This document shows positions 44,816-53,736 of a stretch of DNA of 64,000 nt, piece by piece. Both the position numbers and the translations under genes were made by a program. Source of the stretch: Achromobacter veterisilvae (GTDB lineage Bacteria > Pseudomonadota > Gammaproteobacteria > Burkholderiales > Burkholderiaceae_B); assembly GCF_900496975.1 (NCBI RefSeq), contig NZ_UFQC01000016.1:1-64000 (forward strand). Direction: 5' to 3'. The notes under the pieces are model-generated. The model had not been told where the DNA came from. It saw only the letters and a list, made by a program, of their open reading frames with translations, and searched no databases. Positions within the stretch are counted from its first letter, which is position 1. Every line of letters starts with the position of its first letter.

Positions 44816-45790
44816 TCAATCCAGCGTCGTGCCGGCGGCCTTGATGATGCCTTCCCATTTGGGCAGCTCCTTGCGAATCTGGGTCTGTACGTCTTGCGGC
44901 GTGCCGCCCAGGGGCTCCTGGGAGCGGCTGCGCAGTTCCTTGCCCACGCTGTCCGAGCGCAGCGCCTGGTTCATCGCCGCGTTCAGGCGGGCGATGACGG
45001 CCGGGGGCGTTCCGGCGGGCGCGACCAGGGCGCTCCAGGCCGATTGCTCGTAGTCGGGATAGCCTTGTTCGGCCACGGTCGGCACGTCGGGGTTGGAGGC
45101 GGCGCGGGTCCGGGTGGTGACGGCCAGCGCGCGCAGCCGGCCGTCCTTCAGGTTGCCGATCAGGGGCGGCAGGTTTTCCATCATGGAATCGACGTGGCCG
45201 CCGAGCAGGTCGGACAACTGCGCGGCGGTGGCTTTGTAGGGGATCTGGCGCACGGCGGCGCCGGTCTGGGCGATGAAGAGCTTCACGCCGACCTCGCTGG
45301 TCGTGCCGGGATCCGCCGAGGTCATCGTCAGGCGTTCCGGCTGGGCGCGGCTGGCGTCGATGAAGCTCTTCAGGTCGCGGTAGGGCGAGGCCGCGTTCAC
45401 CACGATGACGTTGGGCGTTTCGGCCACCAGGCCGATCGGCGCGATGTCGCGGTCCAGGTCGTAGAGCTGCTGCTTGAACAGGAAGCGGTGCAGCACGAGC
45501 GTGCCGACGTGGGCGTAGCCGATGGTGTAGCCGTCGGCCGCGGCCCGCGCCACGGCCTGGGTGCCGATGCGGCCGCCCGCGCCGACGCGGTTCTCCACGA
45601 CCACCGGCTGGCCAAGCTGGCGGCCCATTTCCTGGCCGATGAGGCGGGCGGTGATGTCGGCATTGCCGCCCGCGGCGGCGGGCACGATCAGCGTGATCGC
45701 GCGTTCCGGGTAGTCGGCCAGCGCGAGGGGCGCGGCCAGGCAAAGCGACAGGGCGGCAATGCGGGCGGTGGCGGTGGCGGTGCGGTTCAT
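44816..45790 (-). CDS. Bug/TctC-family periplasmic solute-binding protein
   Basis: Extracytoplasmic binding protein of the tripartite tricarboxylate transporter type, a family that is greatly expanded in Bordetella and relatives. The signal peptide spans MNRTATATARIAALSLCLAAPLALA; the mature domain begins YPERAITLIVPAAAGGNADITAR, the Bug N-terminal signature. The ATG at 45790 follows GGGA; 45802 is the alternative. The ligand is unknown, but the neighbouring deacylase and PLP enzyme suggest an acylated amino acid or small carboxylate. No TctA/TctB membrane genes are adjacent. Confidence 0.9.
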   Translation of the reverse strand: MNRTATATARIAALSLCLAAPLALADYPERAITLIVPAAAGGNADITARLIGQEMGRQLGQPVVVENRVGAGGRIGTQAVARAAADGYTIGYAHVGTLVLHRFLFKQQLYDLDRDIAPIGLVAETPNVIVVNAASPYRDLKSFIDASRAQPERLTMTSADPGTTSEVGVKLFIAQTGAAVRQIPYKATAAQLSDLLGGHVDSMMENLPPLIGNLKDGRLRALAVTTRTRAASNPDVPTVAEQGYPDYEQSAWSALVAPAGTPPAVIARLNAAMNQALRSDSVGKELRSRSQEPLGGTPQDVQTQIRKELPKWEGIIKAAGTTLD

Positions 45791-45880
45791 GGCGGTTCCC
45801 ATGGCGTTGAGGGCGGTGCCATTGTGCGGCGGCGGCCCGGGGAATCCGTTTGGTCCAGTGATATGCGTATTCGATAAAAC

Positions 45881-47167
45881 CTAATAATCGACGGGCTTGC
45901 GCGCGTCGGCGCGCTTCCCCAGCCCATAGCCCACCGCGGCGGCGCCCAGCGCGCAGGCGGCGCCCAGCAGCGCGATCAGCGCCGCCCCGTAGCCCAGCAT
46001 GTCCACGCCCGCCTTGACCCAGCCGCTGGCCGCGTCGCCCGCCCGGTAGACCACCGTGTCGATGACGTTCTTGGTCTTGTACTTGTCTTCCGGCGGCACC
46101 GCGGTGAACAGCATTTCGCGGCCCGGCTTGATCAGCGCGTACTCGCCGACGCGGCGCAAGACCATGGCCGCGGCCAGGACGTCGAACACGGGATAGGCCG
46201 CCAGGACCAGGAACCCGGCCGCCACCGCCAGCGGCACGGCGGTCAGCAGGAAGCGCAGCCCCAGCCGCGCGGCGACGCGGCCGGTGATGAAGACCTGCGA
46301 CAGCAGCGACAGCGCCTGCACCGCGAAGTCCAGCGTGCTGAAGACCCGGATGCGCTGCGCCGTGTCGGGGAAGGCGTGGGCCACGAGCCGCGCCTGCTCC
46401 ATGTACAGGAAGGTGCTCAGCGTGGCCAGCAGGATCACCAGCAGCGAGATCCCCATCAGGTAGGGGGACTGGAAGATGCGCGATATGCCGGCCAGGACGG
46501 CGCCCTCGATGGGGCGCGCCATGTCGTCCGGCGCCGTGTCCTCGCGGGTGGCCGCGCGCCAGCGCAGCAGCCACCGCTTGAGCGGCAGCGTGGCGGTCAG
46601 CAGCAGCGCGGACAGGAGCAGCAGGCCGGCGGGGCCCAGGACGCCGGCCAGGAGGCCGCCCAGGAGCGGGCCGGACAGCCCGCCCGCGCTGGCGCCGGCG
46701 GCGATCAGGGCGAAGAGGCGCTTCGCGGAATCCATGCGGAACACGTCGGCCATCAGGCTCCAGGCGATGGACACGACGAACAGGTTGAACACCGACAGCC
46801 AGACGTAGAACGTGCGCGCCGCCCACACGCTGCCGGGCCGCAGATGGAGCAGCACGGCGAAACCCGCCATGGTGAGGGCGAAGACGGCGTAGACCCAGGT
46901 GACCAGCGTGGCGCGCGGCACGCGGGCGGACAGCCAGCCGAACAGCGGCACGACGGCCAGCATGGCGACGAAGGTGGCGGTGAACAGCCATTGCAACTGG
47001 TCGACGCCGGCCTGGATGCCCATCGTCTCGCGGATGGGGCGCAGCATGAAATAGCCGCAGAACAGGAAGAAGAAAAAAGCGAAGCCGCAAGCCGCCGGGG
47101 CCAGTTCGCCGGCGCGTATGCCCAGCGCTTGCGCCGCCCGGCCCCGCAGGGTGCTCTGGGCCGCCAT
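45881..47167 (-). CDS. MFS/ATP:ADP-antiporter-like membrane transporter
   Basis: A 428-residue membrane protein with about 12 hydrophobic segments. The start FAFFFFLFCGYFMLRPIRETMG and the later GREMLFTAVPPEDKYKTKNVIDTVVYRAGD are shared by the bacterial branch of the ATP:ADP antiporter (AAA/TLC) family within the major facilitator fold. Free-living bacteria carry such proteins without an assigned substrate; nucleotide exchange should not be assumed. It is five bases from the aldo/keto reductase gene (which is upstream in the same direction) and about 90 bases upstream of the Bug gene. Confidence 0.75.
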   Translation of the reverse strand: MAAQSTLRGRAAQALGIRAGELAPAACGFAFFFFLFCGYFMLRPIRETMGIQAGVDQLQWLFTATFVAMLAVVPLFGWLSARVPRATLVTWVYAVFALTMAGFAVLLHLRPGSVWAARTFYVWLSVFNLFVVSIAWSLMADVFRMDSAKRLFALIAAGASAGGLSGPLLGGLLAGVLGPAGLLLLSALLLTATLPLKRWLLRWRAATREDTAPDDMARPIEGAVLAGISRIFQSPYLMGISLLVILLATLSTFLYMEQARLVAHAFPDTAQRIRVFSTLDFAVQALSLLSQVFITGRVAARLGLRFLLTAVPLAVAAGFLVLAAYPVFDVLAAAMVLRRVGEYALIKPGREMLFTAVPPEDKYKTKNVIDTVVYRAGDAASGWVKAGVDMLGYGAALIALLGAACALGAAAVGYGLGKRADARKPVDY

Positions 47168-47171
47168 GGCT

Positions 47172-48089
47172 TCAGGCCAGCAGGGCGGCGATGCGTTCCC
47201 GCAGGGCGGCGTCCGGCTGCCGCCCGAAGCCCGCCCGGGCGTTGTCCGCCATGTTGGCCGGCTTGGAAGTGGCGGGGATGACGGCCGTCACGGCGGGATG
47301 GCCGATGATGAACTTCAGGAAGAGCTGCGCCCAGGACGTGCAGTCGATCTCGGCCGCCAGCGCCGGCAGCGCCATGCCCTTGACCTGGCGGAACAGCGCC
47401 CCGTCCTGGAACGGCCGGTTGATCAGCACCGCGACGCCGTTGGCCTGGCACGCGGGCAGCAGGCGTTTTTCGGCGTTGCGGGCGCCGACCGACAGGTTGA
47501 CCTGCAGGAAATCGGGCCGCTCGCGCTCGACCAGCGCCGTCAGTTCGTCGTGCGCATACTCGGTGTAATGGGTGATGCCGACATAGCGGATGACGCCTTG
47601 CCGCTTCAGGTCGCGCAGCAGGGCCAACTGGTTGGCGGTGTCGATCAGGTTGTGCACCTGGACCAGGTCCAGCTTGTCGCTGCCCAGCGCCTTCTGGGAC
47701 TGCCGTAGTTGGCGCATGGCCGATTCGTGCCCTTGCGTGCTGACCTTGGTGGCCAGGAAGGTCCGCGGCCGCAGGCCGCCGCCGCGGGCCAGCAGCGCGC
47801 CCGTGACGGCCTCGGCCTGGCCATAGCTGGGCGCGGTGTCGATAAGGGTGCCGCCGGCCCGCAGGAAGGTGTCCAGCACCTGGGCCAGCGGCGCCATGGC
47901 GGCGGCGTCGCCGGGCGGCACGTTGAAGGTGTCCGCGGTGCCCAGGCCGATGACGGGCAGCGCCTCGCGGGTGGAGGGGATGGTCCGGGCCAGCATCGGG
48001 CCCGGCTGGCCGAGCGCGCGGGCGGCCCAGGACGGGCCGATCAGGGCGGCACCGGCGGCGGTCTGGAGGAAGCGGCGGCGGTCTGGCAT
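47172..48089 (-). CDS. Aldo/keto reductase with Tat signal
   Basis: A 305-residue NADPH-type oxidoreductase of the aldo/keto reductase superfamily, with VIGLGTADTF, DTAPSYGQAE, LATKVSTQGH, DLVQVHNLID and the C-terminal cofactor segment VIPATSKPANM. It begins DRRRFLQTAAGAALIG, a twin-arginine signal, so it is exported folded. The catalytic Asp-Tyr-Lys-His set appears as DTAPSYGQ, TKVS and QVHN. The substrate is unknown. It starts the minus-strand group that continues through the transporter and Bug genes. Confidence 0.88.
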   Translation of the reverse strand: MPDRRRFLQTAAGAALIGPSWAARALGQPGPMLARTIPSTREALPVIGLGTADTFNVPPGDAAAMAPLAQVLDTFLRAGGTLIDTAPSYGQAEAVTGALLARGGGLRPRTFLATKVSTQGHESAMRQLRQSQKALGSDKLDLVQVHNLIDTANQLALLRDLKRQGVIRYVGITHYTEYAHDELTALVERERPDFLQVNLSVGARNAEKRLLPACQANGVAVLINRPFQDGALFRQVKGMALPALAAEIDCTSWAQLFLKFIIGHPAVTAVIPATSKPANMADNARAGFGRQPDAALRERIAALLA

Positions 48090-48100
48090 GGCTTGTATAA

Positions 48101-48127
48101 AAAAAGGCCTACATGCGAATGTAGGCC
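48101..48127 (-). terminator. Terminator of yccA
   Basis: On the minus strand: GGCCTACAT stem (48119-48127 with 48105-48114), GCGA-type loop, then seven T (A-run 48098-48104 on the plus strand). It lies 27 bases past the yccA stop. Confidence 0.8.
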
Positions 48128-48153
48128 CTTTGAGCAGGTTTGGCTGCTGGCGA

Positions 48154-48864
48154 TTACTCGCGGTTGCCGCCGAAAATGCCCAGCAGCATCAGCAGGTTCG
48201 AGAAGACGTTGTAGACGTCCAGGTAGATGGCCAGCGTGGCGGACACGTAGTTGGTTTCGCCGCCGTTGACCACGCGCTGCAGGTCGACCAGCATGAACGC
48301 CGAGAAGATGACGATGGCCATGACCGAGATGGTCAGCATCAGCGCCGGCAGTTGCAGGAAGATGTTGGCCAGGGCCGCCACAATGATGACGACCGCGCCG
48401 ATGAACAGGAATTTCTGCATTCCCGAGAGATCGCGCTTGATGGTCGTGGCCAGCGTGGCCATCGTGCCGAACACGACCGCGGTGCCGCCGAAGGCCGTCA
48501 TGACGAGCTGCGAGCCGTTGCTCATGCCCATGACGAAGCCGAGCAGGCGCGACAGCATGATGCCCATGAAGAAGGTGAAGGCCAGCAGCAGCACGACGCC
48601 CAGCGAATTGTTCTTGTTCTTTTCGATGGCGAACATCATGCCGAACGCGCCCACCAGGAACACGATCGCGGACAGGCCGGGGCTGGCGCCCATGACGCGG
48701 TTGACGCCCGTGTACAGGCCCACGGCGGCGCCCAGCACGGTGGGGATCAGCGAGAGCGCCAGGAGCCAATAGGTGTTGCGCAGGACTTTGTTGCGCGCGA
48801 CCTCGCCCGGCGCGCCGGCCATCGCGCCGGAACGGTTAAAAGGGGACGGACGATATTCGTTCAT
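48154..48864 (-). CDS. yccA: Bax-inhibitor-1/YccA-family inner membrane protein
   Basis: A 236-residue protein with seven hydrophobic segments, of the Bax inhibitor-1/YccA family. In E. coli, YccA binds the FtsH protease and modulates degradation of SecY. The chosen ATG at 48864 gives MNEYRPSPFNRSG and has AGGAG seven bases upstream; a longer frame to 48999 includes the leader. It has its own terminator and is not obviously linked to the neighbours. Confidence 0.9.
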   Translation of the reverse strand: MNEYRPSPFNRSGAMAGAPGEVARNKVLRNTYWLLALSLIPTVLGAAVGLYTGVNRVMGASPGLSAIVFLVGAFGMMFAIEKNKNNSLGVVLLLAFTFFMGIMLSRLLGFVMGMSNGSQLVMTAFGGTAVVFGTMATLATTIKRDLSGMQKFLFIGAVVIIVAALANIFLQLPALMLTISVMAIVIFSAFMLVDLQRVVNGGETNYVSATLAIYLDVYNVFSNLLMLLGIFGGNRE

Positions 48865-48995
48865 GGAGAACTCCTGTGTGCGGCAGAGTAATGGTTGCCC
48901 AGTAGGCTTAGAGGGGAAGGATACCTTACAGTTCCCTGAAGAATCCAGTTTTTGCCAAGAATTAGACCAGAGGCCGGGCCGAGGTTCCAGAGGGG

Positions 48996-49358
48996 TCAAC
49001 CCGGCCTTACGTCCCGCAGCACGCGGGCGACGATGTCCGGCAGCTCCGCGTCCATGCGGGCCTGGATCCGCTCGACGGCGTCGGCCAGGGCCTCCCGCAT
49101 GAGCTGCTCCACCTCGGCTTGCAGGCGGGCGCTCAGGACGGTCGTGTCGGGCGGCGGGACGGACGGCGCCGCGCCGGCGGGCTCCGCCACTTCGGTCAGC
49201 ACCGGAAACGCATCTTCAGGGTACTCCGGCCCGGCGCCGCCGGCCAGTTCCGTCAGCACCGGCGCCTGCGCGCCGCCGCCGGAAGAAGGGACGTGAAGCA
49301 CGGGCTCGGCCCGCTGGGTCAGGGTGGGGATGCCGGGGTCGTTGAGGCGAGAGGGCAT
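48996..49358 (-). CDS. Conserved hypothetical protein (DUF2486-like), downstream of holC
   Basis: A 120-residue protein with short repeats of PVLTE(L/V)AE/G (IPTLTQRAEP, PVLTELAGG, PVLTEVAEP) in the first half and an amphipathic helical C-terminus (LSARLQAEVEQLMREALADAVERIQ). The layout resembles the DUF2486 proteins encoded next to pepA-holC in Burkholderia; this is recalled similarity, not a search. It could be a small adaptor. It lies 61 bases after holC. Confidence 0.6.
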   Translation of the reverse strand: MPSRLNDPGIPTLTQRAEPVLHVPSSGGGAQAPVLTELAGGAGPEYPEDAFPVLTEVAEPAGAAPSVPPPDTTVLSARLQAEVEQLMREALADAVERIQARMDAELPDIVARVLRDVRPG

Positions 49359-49419
49359 GGGAATTCCCGAAAGTCGAGATGGCGCGGCGGGCGGGGGCGC
49401 GCCAGCGCCGGTGAGGCGA

Positions 49420-49884
49420 TCAGCCGTCCGGCTGCTGGCGGCTGAGGTCGTGGCTGTGCGGCGTATGGCCGGCGCCCTGGTAGACGCGCCAGCGCTGGCG
49501 CGCGGCCTGCTTGTCCTCGGGATCGTCGGAGACGATTTCCAGCAGGCGCTCGAAGGCGTCGAACCCGGGCGGGCAGTCGTTGTCCAGGTTCAGCAGCCAG
49601 GAGGGCGGGGGCTGCCCGCCCTGGCTTGCCGCCGCCGCGGCCTGCTGCGGATCCCCCGCGGTCAGCACCACCGGCGTTTCAGCCGCCAGCGGGTCGTTGG
49701 CCAGCACGTGCGGCACGAAGGACGTATCGTCGAACGCCCACAGCATGCGGTCGAACGCGGCCAGGCGGCTGCCGTCCTTACAGTACACCACCAGCCGCTG
49801 GCCCGCCAGGTAGCGCTTGCGCACGACCTGGCAGGCCATGCGCAAGCGGTCGGGCGCGCCGAAGGCGAAATCGATGCGCGTCAT
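49420..49884 (-). CDS. holC: DNA polymerase III subunit chi
   Basis: Clamp-loader accessory subunit that contacts SSB. The 154-residue protein has the HolC core TRIDFAFGAPDRLRMACQVVRKRYLAGQRLVVYCKDGSRLAAFDRMLWAFDDTSFVPH and RLLEIVSDDPEDKQAARQRWRVYQGAGH. It is 22 bases downstream of pepA, the usual pepA-holC order. Confidence 0.94.
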   Translation of the reverse strand: MTRIDFAFGAPDRLRMACQVVRKRYLAGQRLVVYCKDGSRLAAFDRMLWAFDDTSFVPHVLANDPLAAETPVVLTAGDPQQAAAAASQGGQPPPSWLLNLDNDCPPGFDAFERLLEIVSDDPEDKQAARQRWRVYQGAGHTPHSHDLSRQQPDG

Positions 49885-49906
49885 GCCGGATACCGTTCCA
49901 GGCGGG

Positions 49907-51415
49907 TCAAGCCTGGTCCAGCAGGTATTGCATCAGCAGCGGCACGGGGCGGCCGGTGGCGCCCTTGTCCTTGCCGCCGCGCCAGGCCGTGCCGGCGATG
50001 TCCAGGTGGGCCCAGGGATAGGCCGTGGCGAAGCGCGACAGGAAGCAGGCCGCCGTCACCGCGCCGGCCGGAGGGCCGCCGATGTTGGCGAGGTCGGCGA
50101 AGTTGGACTTGAGCTGTTCCTGGTAGGCGTCGTCCATGGGCATGCGCCAGGCGGTGTCCAGCGATGCGCGTCCGGCGGCGGCCAGCGCGTCGGCCAGGGC
50201 GTCGTTCTTGGAGAACAGGCCGCTGTTGACGTTGCCCAGGGCGACCACGCAAGCGCCGGTCAGGGTGGCGATGTCGATGACGGCGGACGGCTTGAAGCGT
50301 TCGGCGTAGGTCAGGGCGTCGCACAGGACCAGGCGGCCTTCGGCGTCCGTGTTCAGGATTTCGATGGTCAGGCCGGCCATGCTGGTGACGACGTCGCCCG
50401 GCTTGTTGGCCTTGCCGCTGGGCAGGTTCTCGCAAGCGGGGATCAGGCCGACCACGTCCAGCGGGAGCTCCAGTTCGGCCAGGGCGCGGAACGAGCCCAG
50501 CACGCTGGCGGCGCCGCACATGTCGTACTTCATTTCGTCCATGGTGGCGGCGGGCTTGAGCGAGATGCCGCCGGCATCGAAGGTGATGCCCTTGCCGACC
50601 AGCACGATGGGGCCCGGCGCGGCCTTCGCGCCTTTCTTGGCGGCCTTGTTGCCGGCGTGGCGCAGCACGATGAAGCGCAGCGCTTCGTCTGAGCCGCGGG
50701 CGACGGACAGGAACGAGCCCATGCCCAGCGCCTCGACCTGCTTCCTGTCCAGCACTTCGACCTTCAGCGACTTGAACTCGCGCGCCAGGCGCTTGGCCGT
50801 TTCGCCCAGGTAGGCGGGCGTGCAGATATTGCCCGGCAGGTTGCCCAGCGTGCGGGTCAGATCCATGCCGTTGGCGATGGCGCCGCCTTCGCGCAGGCCC
50901 TTCTGGGCCTGGGCGGCGTCGGCGCGTTCGACGACCTGGACGATCTTCTTGAGCTTGGGGCGGGCGTCGCGGTCGGGTTTGCCGAAGCTGGCGTCGTAGT
51001 GATAGGCGGCGTTGCCGGCCGCGATGGCCGCGCTGCGCGCGCGGGCGACGATGGCGACGTCGGCGATGGGGTTGGCGGTCAGCGTGGACACGCCTTCGGC
51101 GAGCTGGGCGGCCACGCAGGCCGAGGCGAAGGCCTGCTCGGCGGAGGCGTGGGCGCGGGCCGAATATTCTTCCTGCTTGCCCAGGCCCACCAGCACCACG
51201 CGCTGCGCGGTCACGCCGGGCAGGTTGCGCAGCGTCAGGGTGGAGCCGGCGCGGCCGCGGAACTCGGCCTTGACCACCGAGCGCACCGCGCCGTTGGAGG
51301 CACGGTCGATGAGGTCGGCGGCGGGGCTCAACACGCCTTCCGCATACACCCCGACGGCCAGGGCGGCGGTTTTGACTTGGTGCAGGGAAGCGGTGGTCTG
51401 TGTGCTAAATTCCAT
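49907..51415 (-). CDS. pepA: Leucyl aminopeptidase (cytosol aminopeptidase)
   Basis: Two-zinc M17 exopeptidase that removes N-terminal residues. The 502-residue protein has the metal and active-site motifs KGITFDAGGISLKPA, MKYDMCGAASVLG and NTDAEGRLVLCDAL. E. coli PepA also binds DNA, but that region cannot be judged here. It is divergent from lptF across only 57 bases, as in many proteobacteria. It is followed by holC. Confidence 0.96.
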   Translation of the reverse strand: MEFSTQTTASLHQVKTAALAVGVYAEGVLSPAADLIDRASNGAVRSVVKAEFRGRAGSTLTLRNLPGVTAQRVVLVGLGKQEEYSARAHASAEQAFASACVAAQLAEGVSTLTANPIADVAIVARARSAAIAAGNAAYHYDASFGKPDRDARPKLKKIVQVVERADAAQAQKGLREGGAIANGMDLTRTLGNLPGNICTPAYLGETAKRLAREFKSLKVEVLDRKQVEALGMGSFLSVARGSDEALRFIVLRHAGNKAAKKGAKAAPGPIVLVGKGITFDAGGISLKPAATMDEMKYDMCGAASVLGSFRALAELELPLDVVGLIPACENLPSGKANKPGDVVTSMAGLTIEILNTDAEGRLVLCDALTYAERFKPSAVIDIATLTGACVVALGNVNSGLFSKNDALADALAAAGRASLDTAWRMPMDDAYQEQLKSNFADLANIGGPPAGAVTAACFLSRFATAYPWAHLDIAGTAWRGGKDKGATGRPVPLLMQYLLDQA

Positions 51416-51472
51416 GAGGGTTTCCCGTGTGCGTCTGTGTATGATGCGGTCGATTATCCCGCATATTCTCCC

Positions 51473-52576
51473 ATGTCTCTATTTAAACGCTCCGTCGTCA
51501 GCGAGATCATCAGTCACGCTGGCGTTGTCTTTTCCACGTTGCTCGTCGTGTGGCTCAGCGTGCTGCTCGTGCGCTTGCTCGGCGAAGCCGCGGGAGGCAG
51601 CATCGGAGCCGACGTGGTGCTGGTGCTGGCCGCGCTGTCGACCATCACCGCCTTGCCGACCATCCTGGCGGTCTCCGTCTTCATCGCGGTCCTGACCACC
51701 GTCACGCGCAACTACCGCGAATCCGAAATGGTGGTGTGGTTCGCCAGCGGCCTGTCCCTGGCGGATTGGCTCAAGCCCGTGCTGCGCGTCGCCGTTCCCG
51801 TGGCGCTGGCCGTGGCGGGGCTGACGCTGGTGGCGGCTCCCTGGGCCTACCGCCAGATCGGCGAATACCACGAACGTTTCGAACAGCGCTCGGACCTGTC
51901 CAAGGTCACGGCCGGGCAATTCGCGGAATCGTCCGGCGGCAACCGCGTGTTCTTCGCGGAAGACCCCCTCGAACCCAGCGACGAACTGGGCAACGTGTTC
52001 GCGCGCGAAATCGGGCCCGAATGGCTGAGCGTGCTGACCGCCAGCAGGGCGCACAGCGAAACGCTGCCCAACGGCGACCGCTTCCTGGTGCTGGGCGAAG
52101 GCCACCGCTACGACCTGAAGCCGGGCACGCCCGAGATCCGGCTGGTGCATTTCGACAAGTACGGGCTGCGCCTGGAAAGCAAGGCGGGCGGCGACCCGGT
52201 GGCCGAGGCCCGCGCCGCCGCGGAGCGGTCCTCCAAGGCGCGCGCCACCATGCAACTGATGGAGGACAACACCGACAGCAGTTGGTCGCAGGTGATGTGG
52301 CGGATCTCGCTGCCGCTGGCCGCGCTGAACCTGGCGCTGCTGGCGATCCCGCTGGGCGCGGTGAATCCGCGCCTGGGGCGTTCGGGCGATTTGCTCATCG
52401 CCGGCCTGGTGGGCCTGCTGTATATGAACCTCATCAACCTGTCGCGCGCCTGGATCTCCAGCGGCAAGCTCAGCTTCGGCGTGGGCGTGTGGGCCATCCA
52501 CGGGGCGGTGGCCATGTTGACCGTCTTCCTGCTGATGCGGCGCCTGCGGGTGAAGGCACCCAAGAACAGCGCGTAG
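51473..52576 (+). CDS. lptF: LPS export ABC transporter permease LptF
   Basis: Inner-membrane permease of the LptB2FG complex that extracts LPS for transport to the outer membrane. The 367-residue protein has the three N-terminal and three C-terminal helices of the YjgP/YjgQ fold with a periplasmic beta-jellyroll between about 130 and 250. MSLFKRSVVSEIISHAGVVFSTLLVVWL is a standard LptF start. The usual partner lptG is not next to it; a LysR gene on the other strand follows. Confidence 0.93.
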   Translation: MSLFKRSVVSEIISHAGVVFSTLLVVWLSVLLVRLLGEAAGGSIGADVVLVLAALSTITALPTILAVSVFIAVLTTVTRNYRESEMVVWFASGLSLADWLKPVLRVAVPVALAVAGLTLVAAPWAYRQIGEYHERFEQRSDLSKVTAGQFAESSGGNRVFFAEDPLEPSDELGNVFAREIGPEWLSVLTASRAHSETLPNGDRFLVLGEGHRYDLKPGTPEIRLVHFDKYGLRLESKAGGDPVAEARAAAERSSKARATMQLMEDNTDSSWSQVMWRISLPLAALNLALLAIPLGAVNPRLGRSGDLLIAGLVGLLYMNLINLSRAWISSGKLSFGVGVWAIHGAVAMLTVFLLMRRLRVKAPKNSA

Positions 52577-52583
52577 CGGTTCC

Positions 52584-52603
52584 GGGCCGCCCTGGGGCGG
52601 CCC
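52584..52603. terminator. Hairpin between lptF and a convergent LysR gene
   Basis: GGGCCGCC (52584-52591), CTGG loop, GGCGGCCC (52596-52603), no T-run. It lies eight bases from both coding ends and could act in both directions. Confidence 0.5.
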
Positions 52604-52610
52604 GCGGCGG

Positions 52611-53531
52611 TCACGGCAGGTACTTCATCGCGCCGCGCCTGCCGGCCAGCAGGTCGGCGTTCTTCAGCACCGACTTGCGGATGAACTCCCACAGGACCGT
52701 CACGCGCTTGAGCTTGCGCAGGTCTTCATGGCAGTACATCCAGAACGAACGCGTGATCTCCACTTCGTTTTCCAGCACGGGCGTGAGCCGCGGGTCCTGC
52801 GCGGCGATGAAGCAGGGCAGGATCGCCAGCGACTGGCCCTGCAACGCGGCGTGGTACTGCGCGACCACGCTGGTGCTGCGCAGCACCACCTTGCTGGCGG
52901 GCAGCAGGTCTTCCAGGTAGCGCAGGCGCTCGCTGAACAGCAGCTCGTCCACGTAGCCGATGAAGGTATGGTCGGCCAGGTCCGCGCGCGACGCGATCGA
53001 CGGGTGGCGGGCGAGGTAGCCGGGCGTGCCGTACAGGCGCAGCGTGTAGTCGCACAGCTTGCTGCATACATAGGGGCCGCGCTGGGGCCGTTCGATGGTG
53101 ATGGCCAGGTCGGCCTCGCGCTTGGACAGGCTGACGAAGCGCGGCACCGGCAGGATGTCCAGCGTGATGTGCGGATAGCGCCGCTGGAAATCGGCGGCCA
53201 GGGGCGTCAGCACGTAGCTGCCGAAGCCCTCGGTGGCGCCGATGCGCAGGTGGCCCGATAGCGCCTGGCCGATGCCCGACAGGTTCTCGCGGGCGGAATG
53301 CACCGTGCTTTCCATCTGCTCCGCGTGGACGAAGAGGCGCTGGCCGTCTTCCGTCAGCATGAATCCGGCGCTGCGCGACTTCTCGAACAGCAGCGTTTCC
53401 AGTTCGGCTTCCAGCGCGCGGATGCGCCGCGACACCGTCGTGTGTTCCACCCCGAGCTTGCGCGCGGCCGCGCTGACCCGCTGCGTACGGGCCACTTCGA
53501 GAAAATACCGCAGGCTGTCCCAGTCAAGCAC
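52611..53531 (-). CDS. LysR-family transcriptional regulator, divergent from a LivK-like gene
   Basis: A 306-residue LysR regulator with winged helix-turn-helix LRYFLEVARTQRVSAAARKLGVEHTTVSRRI (about 7-37). It is divergently arranged with the amino-acid-binding protein gene across 205 bases that contain a TGCACA-N5-TGTGCA palindrome, so it probably controls that gene. The effector is unknown. Confidence 0.88.
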   Translation of the reverse strand: MLDWDSLRYFLEVARTQRVSAAARKLGVEHTTVSRRIRALEAELETLLFEKSRSAGFMLTEDGQRLFVHAEQMESTVHSARENLSGIGQALSGHLRIGATEGFGSYVLTPLAADFQRRYPHITLDILPVPRFVSLSKREADLAITIERPQRGPYVCSKLCDYTLRLYGTPGYLARHPSIASRADLADHTFIGYVDELLFSERLRYLEDLLPASKVVLRSTSVVAQYHAALQGQSLAILPCFIAAQDPRLTPVLENEVEITRSFWMYCHEDLRKLKRVTVLWEFIRKSVLKNADLLAGRRGAMKYLP

Positions 53532-53595
53532 GATCCGGCGCTCCAGGCCCCCGCGGCTCGGTGCGCGGCGGGCCAGAAATTCTATCGGTTATTTT

Positions 53596-53612
53596 TGCAC
53601 AAGGAATGTGCA
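53596..53612. promoter_or_regulatory. LysR-type operator between the divergent regulator and LivK-like gene
   Basis: TGCACA (53596-53601), AGGAA, TGTGCA (53607-53612): an inverted repeat with a T-N11-A frame, located 65 bases from the regulator start and 125 from the binding protein start. Confidence 0.5.
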
Positions 53613-53736
53613 TTTCTGGTGTTGCTCGTTGATTTTCACACATCTACACTGGGTTGGCAGACCCTGGGGCGATGTTCCGGGGGACCGCAGGCCGCAAAGA
53701 CGGCGCCATAACGCATAAAACTCAGGAGACAAATCC

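Noticed and set aside
48865-48999. N-terminal extension of yccA
   Set aside because: The extension has no similarity to the family and lies before a good ribosome binding site for the ATG at 48864.
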